Of a stretch of DNA of 6,957 nt, positions 4,821 to 6,957 are shown in pieces. Source of the stretch: Desulfonatronaceae bacterium UBA663 (GTDB lineage Bacteria; Desulfobacterota; Desulfovibrionia; Desulfovibrionales; Desulfonatronaceae). Every line of letters begins with the position of its first letter. Position 1 is the first letter of the stretch. Under the pieces are notes generated by a model that was not told where the DNA came from, ran no database searches, and was given only the letters and a program-made list of their open reading frames with translations. The translations under genes and the position numbers were made by a program. The stretch is from contig DBNV01000107.1 in the NCBI GenBank assembly GCA_002299865.1, forward strand, positions 1 through 6,957. The letters are read 5' to 3'.

Positions 4821-6017
4821 TCAGCCGTTCATCATGAGCACGCCGGAAGGCGGATTCTCTCGAGGTGCTGGGTCATGCGCGGCCGCATCCGGCCGAAGAG
4901 GCATGACCATGGAACCGCCACCGGCACCGTGGAGCCGGCTTCCAGCCGGCTCATGCTCCGGCAAAATGCCGGAGCCACGTCGCTTGAACTGCGCTAGATC
5001 GCTGTGCGCACTCAACTCCTCCAGGAGTTGTTCGTTGGAGCGCTTCTTGATGAAGGTCGCAGCCATGTGGATGGCGCTGCCCAGAGCCTTGGCGTTGGAC
5101 GCGCCGTGACAAACAATGATGGTGCCCTTCAGGCCCAAAAGGGGGGCACCTCCGTATTCCGCGTAGTCGATGCTCTTGGCGAAGCGCCGCAAGGCGCCAT
5201 TGGCGAACAGGCAGCCGAAACGCGACCAAAGCCCGCCCAGAAGCTCGCGCTTCAAAAGACGGCCCAGGGATACGGCCAGCCCTTCGGAGAGCTTCAGGAC
5301 CACGTTGCCCACGAAACCGTCGCAGACCACAACGTCCACGTCGCCGGTAAACACGTCCCGGCCTTCCACATTGCCCACGAAATTCAGAGAGGATTTACGC
5401 AGCAGATCAAAGGCCAGCTTGACCTGGGAATTGCCTTTGCCTTCCTCTTCGCCGACGCTCATCAGCCCCACGCGCGGTTTGGGCACGCCCAGGACGCACC
5501 GGACCAACACGTCGGCCATCAACGCAAACTGGACCAGGTTGTGAGGTTTGCAGTCCACGTTGGCACCTACGTCAATAAGCACCATGGGCTTTTTCTCCGT
5601 GGGCAGTATCCCGGCCAGGGCCGGTCGGTCGATGCCCTCGATGCGGCCCAGAATGAACATGCCGCAGGCCAAGGTGGCCCCGGAATTGCCGGCGCTGACC
5701 ACGCCGTGAGCCCGACCTTCCTTAACCAGGCGGAAGGCCACCTGGAGAGAGCTGGACTTCTTGCGGCGCAGGGCGTCGGAGGGCTTGTCCTGCATCCCGA
5801 TGACCTGATCCGCATGGACAACCTCAATGTCCCCGGCGATGTCCGCCCCCAATGCCCCGGCGGCGGACAGTTCGGCGCGGATCTCCGGCTCCCGGCCCAC
5901 GAGGATCAGCTTGAAAGACTTGGAGGCAAGCGCGTCCAAGGCCCCGCGCACCACCACGGACGGGCCGAAGTCCCCGCCCATGGCGTCCACGGCGATGCAA
6001 GGCTTACTTTGCGGCAT
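4821..6017 (-). CDS. plsX: Phosphate acyltransferase PlsX with unusual C-terminal tail
   Basis: Peripheral membrane enzyme that converts acyl-ACP plus phosphate to acyl-phosphate, the donor for PlsY in phospholipid synthesis. It has 398 residues against a usual 330-350. Conserved blocks are DAMGGDFGP at 11-19, SAGNSGA at 108-114, VGEEEGKG at 188-195, DGFVGNVVLKLSEG at 233-246, and GLKGTIIVCHGASNAKA at 295-311. Homology should fade near residue 345. The rest (about 350-398) is a Gly/Pro/Ala/Arg-rich tail encoded by a cluster of inverted repeats and looks like read-through of non-coding repeat DNA. The only CTA codon in the gene is Leu341, at the junction. The start is ATG 6017 with GGGA five bases upstream; a TTG at 6030-6032 is in frame but lacks a ribosome site. 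The first 14 bases overlap the end of rpmF, which suggests translational coupling. fabH follows. Confidence 0.95.
   Translation of the reverse strand: MPQSKPCIAVDAMGGDFGPSVVVRGALDALASKSFKLILVGREPEIRAELSAAGALGADIAGDIEVVHADQVIGMQDKPSDALRRKKSSSLQVAFRLVKEGRAHGVVSAGNSGATLACGMFILGRIEGIDRPALAGILPTEKKPMVLIDVGANVDCKPHNLVQFALMADVLVRCVLGVPKPRVGLMSVGEEEGKGNSQVKLAFDLLRKSSLNFVGNVEGRDVFTGDVDVVVCDGFVGNVVLKLSEGLAVSLGRLLKRELLGGLWSRFGCLFANGALRRFAKSIDYAEYGGAPLLGLKGTIIVCHGASNAKALGSAIHMAATFIKKRSNEQLLEELSAHSDLAQFKRRGSGILPEHEPAGSRLHGAGGGSMVMPLRPDAAAHDPAPRENPPSGVLMMNG
4871..4908. repeat. Long two-part hairpin inside the plsX 3' end
   Basis: GGTCATGC at 4871-4878 and GCATGACC at 4901-4908 form a perfect 8-bp outer stem. 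Inside, CGGCCG at 4880-4885 and 4890-4895 form a 6-bp inner stem with a CATC loop. The internal loop is lopsided, one base against five. It lies 20 bases downstream, in the transcript, of the double hairpin at 4928-4979, and about 50 bases before the plsX stop codon. Confidence 0.7.
4928..4979. repeat. Paired palindromes that close into a three-way junction (REP/BIME-like)
   Basis: Two perfect hairpins sit side by side: 4932-4952 (GAGCCGGC, loop TTCCA, GCCGGCTC) and 4955-4975 (GCTCCGGC, loop AAAAT, GCCGGAGC). Each has eight base pairs and a five-base loop, with only AT between them. The flanks CGTG (4928-4931) and CACG (4976-4979) also pair exactly, flush with both hairpins, so all but two junction bases and the loops are paired. 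The two stems resemble each other in sequence. The layout recalls dispersed REP/BIME palindromes of other bacteria, but here it lies within the plsX reading frame. Whether it is repeated elsewhere in the genome cannot be seen. Confidence 0.75.
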
Positions 6018-6195
6018 CCGCTTCCCTGACAATCAGACGCTGCTCACCTTTGTAGACCCCGCAGCTTGAGCAAATCCGGTGCGGCAGGGTTGCCTCTTTG
6101 CACTGGCAATACACGGTGTTGGGAGCAGCGACCCTGTCGTGAGAGCGCCGCATGCCCCGCTTGGATCGAGAAGTTCGTTTCTTTGGCAAGGCCAT
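6004..6195 (-). CDS. rpmF: 50S ribosomal protein L32
   Basis: Small basic protein of the large ribosomal subunit. It has 63 residues, normal for L32. The N-terminus MALPKKRTSRSKRGMRRSHD is the typical Lys/Arg-rich rRNA-binding part. Four cysteines, Cys30, Cys32, Cys42 and Cys45, make a CxC...CxxC set around LPHRICSSCGVYKG, so this is the zinc-binding (C+) form of L32, with CxC instead of the commoner CxxC in the first half. The start is ATG 6195 with AAGGA seven bases upstream (6203-6207). The last 14 bases overlap the start of plsX. The yceD-rpmF-plsX order is widely conserved in proteobacteria. Confidence 0.96.
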   Translation of the reverse strand: MALPKKRTSRSKRGMRRSHDRVAAPNTVYCQCKEATLPHRICSSCGVYKGEQRLIVREADAAK

Positions 6196-6235
6196 GAGAA
6201 AATCCTTGGTTTAATCCGGTTCAATATTGACAGAC

Positions 6236-6265
6236 TGTTTAGCAAAACAATCAAGAAAAGTGCAA
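6236..6265 (-). promoter_or_regulatory. Candidate internal promoter before rpmF
   Basis: TTGCAC (6260-6265), an 18-base spacer and TAAACA (6236-6241) lie in the 104-bp yceD-rpmF gap. This resembles the better promoter before yceD (TTGACA, 18, TAAATA). The -10 match is weak. A second promoter would let rpmF and the lipid genes be expressed apart from yceD, but this is a tentative call by eye. Confidence 0.28.
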
Positions 6266-6299
6266 CGAACGCAACGCGTTCCATCGCGGGTCGCCGGTC

Positions 6300-6773
6300 T
6301 TAAGCCGCGCAATCGCAGGCGATCTGGTTTTTGTTCGCCCCGCACGAAACGCAAATACCCCGACACATGGGCGAGCACAACACCTTGACCGGCAAGGCCA
6401 GTTGAAACTGCTCCCACAAAAATCCAGCCGCGTCTAAAAACAGCAGGCCGTCTTTGGACACGATCCAGCCTCCGTCTTCCTCGGAAACCACGGCGTCGGG
6501 AAACGCTTCGAACTCCTGAAACTCCACGTCCACCATGAGTTTAGTTTCCTCGATGCAACGCACGCAAGGCATGAACAAGGAGCCGCAGACGCCACCGCTG
6601 ATCAGACAGCCTTGCTCATGCGGATGCACCTGGAACTTGGCTTCCATGGGCGAAGCAAAACGGCAGGGCAGACGAAACTCCGCGACGGGATCGGCCCAAA
6701 TGCGTTGCTCCGTAAAAGAAAACTCCCGGCCGGCCGCCGGGAGATCGGCAACTTGGACAAACAACTCGAACAT
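6300..6773 (-). CDS. yceD: DUF177 (YceD-family) large-subunit rRNA accumulation protein
   Basis: The family is linked to 23S rRNA accumulation and 50S assembly in bacteria and plastids; its exact biochemistry is unsettled. The protein has 157 residues, slightly shorter than the roughly 170 of E. coli YceD. It begins MFELFVQVADLPAAGREFSF. The family cysteine pairs are present: Cys70-x2-Cys73 in MPCVRCIEE, then Cys133, Cys137, Cys141, Cys144, Cys153 and Cys155 in the C-terminal CSPMCRGICVSCGANKNQ...CDC region, which suggests one or two metal sites. ALPVKVLCSPMCRGICVSCG is the diagnostic block. No signal peptide or membrane segment is seen. The start is ATG 6773 with GGGAG seven bases upstream. 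It is the first gene after the promoter at 6800-6829 and is followed by rpmF, its conserved partner. Confidence 0.92.
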   Translation of the reverse strand: MFELFVQVADLPAAGREFSFTEQRIWADPVAEFRLPCRFASPMEAKFQVHPHEQGCLISGGVCGSLFMPCVRCIEETKLMVDVEFQEFEAFPDAVVSEEDGGWIVSKDGLLFLDAAGFLWEQFQLALPVKVLCSPMCRGICVSCGANKNQIACDCAA

Positions 6774-6785
6774 TCTTTTACTCCC

Positions 6786-6794
6786 AAAAAAAAA
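6786..6794 (-). promoter_or_regulatory. T9 homopolymer at the likely start of the yceD transcript
   Basis: Nine T residues on the minus strand lie 6-14 bases downstream of the predicted -10 element and one base before the GGGAG ribosome site (6781-6785). Transcription would be expected to begin in or just before this run, leaving a leader of only about 20-25 bases. Homopolymers at this position allow polymerase slippage. The tract is seen; the start site is predicted from the promoter. Confidence 0.5.
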
Positions 6795-6799
6795 GAAAC

Positions 6800-6829
6800 T
6801 ATTTAGCTTTTGGATGAATCAATTGTCAA
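6800..6829 (-). promoter_or_regulatory. Sigma70-type promoter for the yceD-rpmF-plsX-fab run
   Basis: A perfect -35 TTGACA (6824-6829), an 18-base spacer and TAAATA (6800-6805) as -10 lie 27 bases upstream of the yceD ATG on the minus strand. The -10 is imperfect and the spacer one base longer than ideal, but the place, the AT-rich surroundings and the good -35 support it. It is the only strong promoter candidate I find and could drive all eight genes. Confidence 0.7.
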
Positions 6830-6851
6830 GAATTCGGTGCGGAAAACCTTG

Positions 6852-6882
6852 CCAAAATTTTCATCTCCGGCTAAAAGATTGG
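6852..6882. repeat. Imperfect palindrome upstream of the yceD promoter
   Basis: CCAA-aa-TTTT at 6852-6861 and AAAA-ga-TTGG at 6873-6882 are inverted copies matching at 8 of 10 positions around an 11-base centre. It ends 23 bases upstream of the -35 element. It could be an operator for a dimeric regulator, but AT-rich imperfect palindromes arise by chance. Confidence 0.3.
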
Positions 6883-6935
6883 GTTCCGTTGCCGCGTTTT
6901 TCCCTGGGCATGTCAGTTCGACGACACGCTTTTTT

Positions 6936-6957
6936 AGCCAATCACGAGCCAATCACG
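6936..6957. repeat. Tandem 11-bp direct repeat at the window edge
   Basis: AGCCAATCACG occurs twice without a gap (6936-6946 and 6947-6957), running to the very last base, so more copies may follow outside. The period is close to one helical turn. It lies about 130 bp upstream of the predicted transcription start. The rest of 6774-6957 contains no gene that I can support. Confidence 0.75.

Noticed and set aside
5004..6029. Plus-strand open frame opposite plsX
   Set aside because: In register with plsX codons and bounded by the CTA codon of plsX Leu341 and the TCA codon after the rejected TTG start. A shadow, not a gene.
6033..6284. Minus-strand 83-codon frame whose first 20 residues are hydrophobic (VAFVALFLIVLLNSLSIL)
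   Set aside because: Tempting as a small membrane protein, but it has no ribosome site before its ATG, overlaps nearly all of rpmF out of frame and has no plausible C-terminus. The hydrophobic run reflects T-rich spacer DNA.
6838..6854. Sigma54-like sequence TGGCAAGG...CCGCA upstream of yceD
   Set aside because: The GG to GC distance is one base too long and TTGC is absent. The TTGACA promoter downstream is a better explanation.
6908..6935. Plus-strand hairpin followed by T6, like a rho-independent terminator
   Set aside because: The stem is only six pairs with an A-C mismatch and no plus-strand gene lies upstream to be terminated.

Overview
All eight genes in this window lie on the minus strand. 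They form one conserved block for ribosome assembly, phospholipid precursor synthesis and type II fatty acid synthesis. Read 5' to 3' on the minus strand (right to left here) the order is: DUF177 protein (yceD), ribosomal protein L32 (rpmF), plsX, fabH, fabG, acpP, fabF, glyA (cut by the left edge). The order, the joining of glyA to the fab genes, the GC-rich codon use (TTA, CTA and TCA are almost absent) and the protein sequences point to a Gram-negative sulfate-reducer-type bacterium of the Desulfobacterota, most likely Desulfovibrionales. That assignment rests on remembered gene order and protein similarity, not on a search.

Region by region: 6774-6957 is a non-coding leader with a good sigma70-type promoter (TTGACA, 18-bp spacer, TAAATA), a T9 tract at the likely start of the transcript, an imperfect palindrome and a tandem 11-bp repeat at the window edge. 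6004-6773 holds yceD and rpmF. 4821-6017 is plsX, whose start overlaps the end of rpmF and whose C-terminus carries an unusual tail of about 50 residues encoded by a cluster of strong inverted repeats. 3780-4775 is fabH, the only gene here without a visible Shine-Dalgarno sequence; a pyrimidine-rich tract takes its place. 2975-3718 is fabG, 2650-2883 acpP, 1254-2498 fabF and 1-1187 glyA. The widest internal gap (2499-2649, acpP to fabF) holds hairpins that could form an attenuator.

How they work together: PlsX makes acyl-phosphate from acyl-ACP and so feeds phospholipid synthesis. FabH starts chains from acetyl-CoA and malonyl-ACP, FabF elongates them, FabG does the first reduction, and AcpP carries all intermediates. 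The fabD gene that sits between fabH and fabG in E. coli is absent. YceD and L32 tie the cluster to 50S subunit assembly. GlyA makes glycine and one-carbon units.

I see no phage, IS, CRISPR, tRNA, rRNA or defence genes, and no evidence of an undescribed multi-gene system. The coding content is ordinary housekeeping. The unusual material is in the RNA-level structures: the paired hairpins in the plsX tail, the SD-less fabH leader, and the acpP-fabF and yceD leaders.
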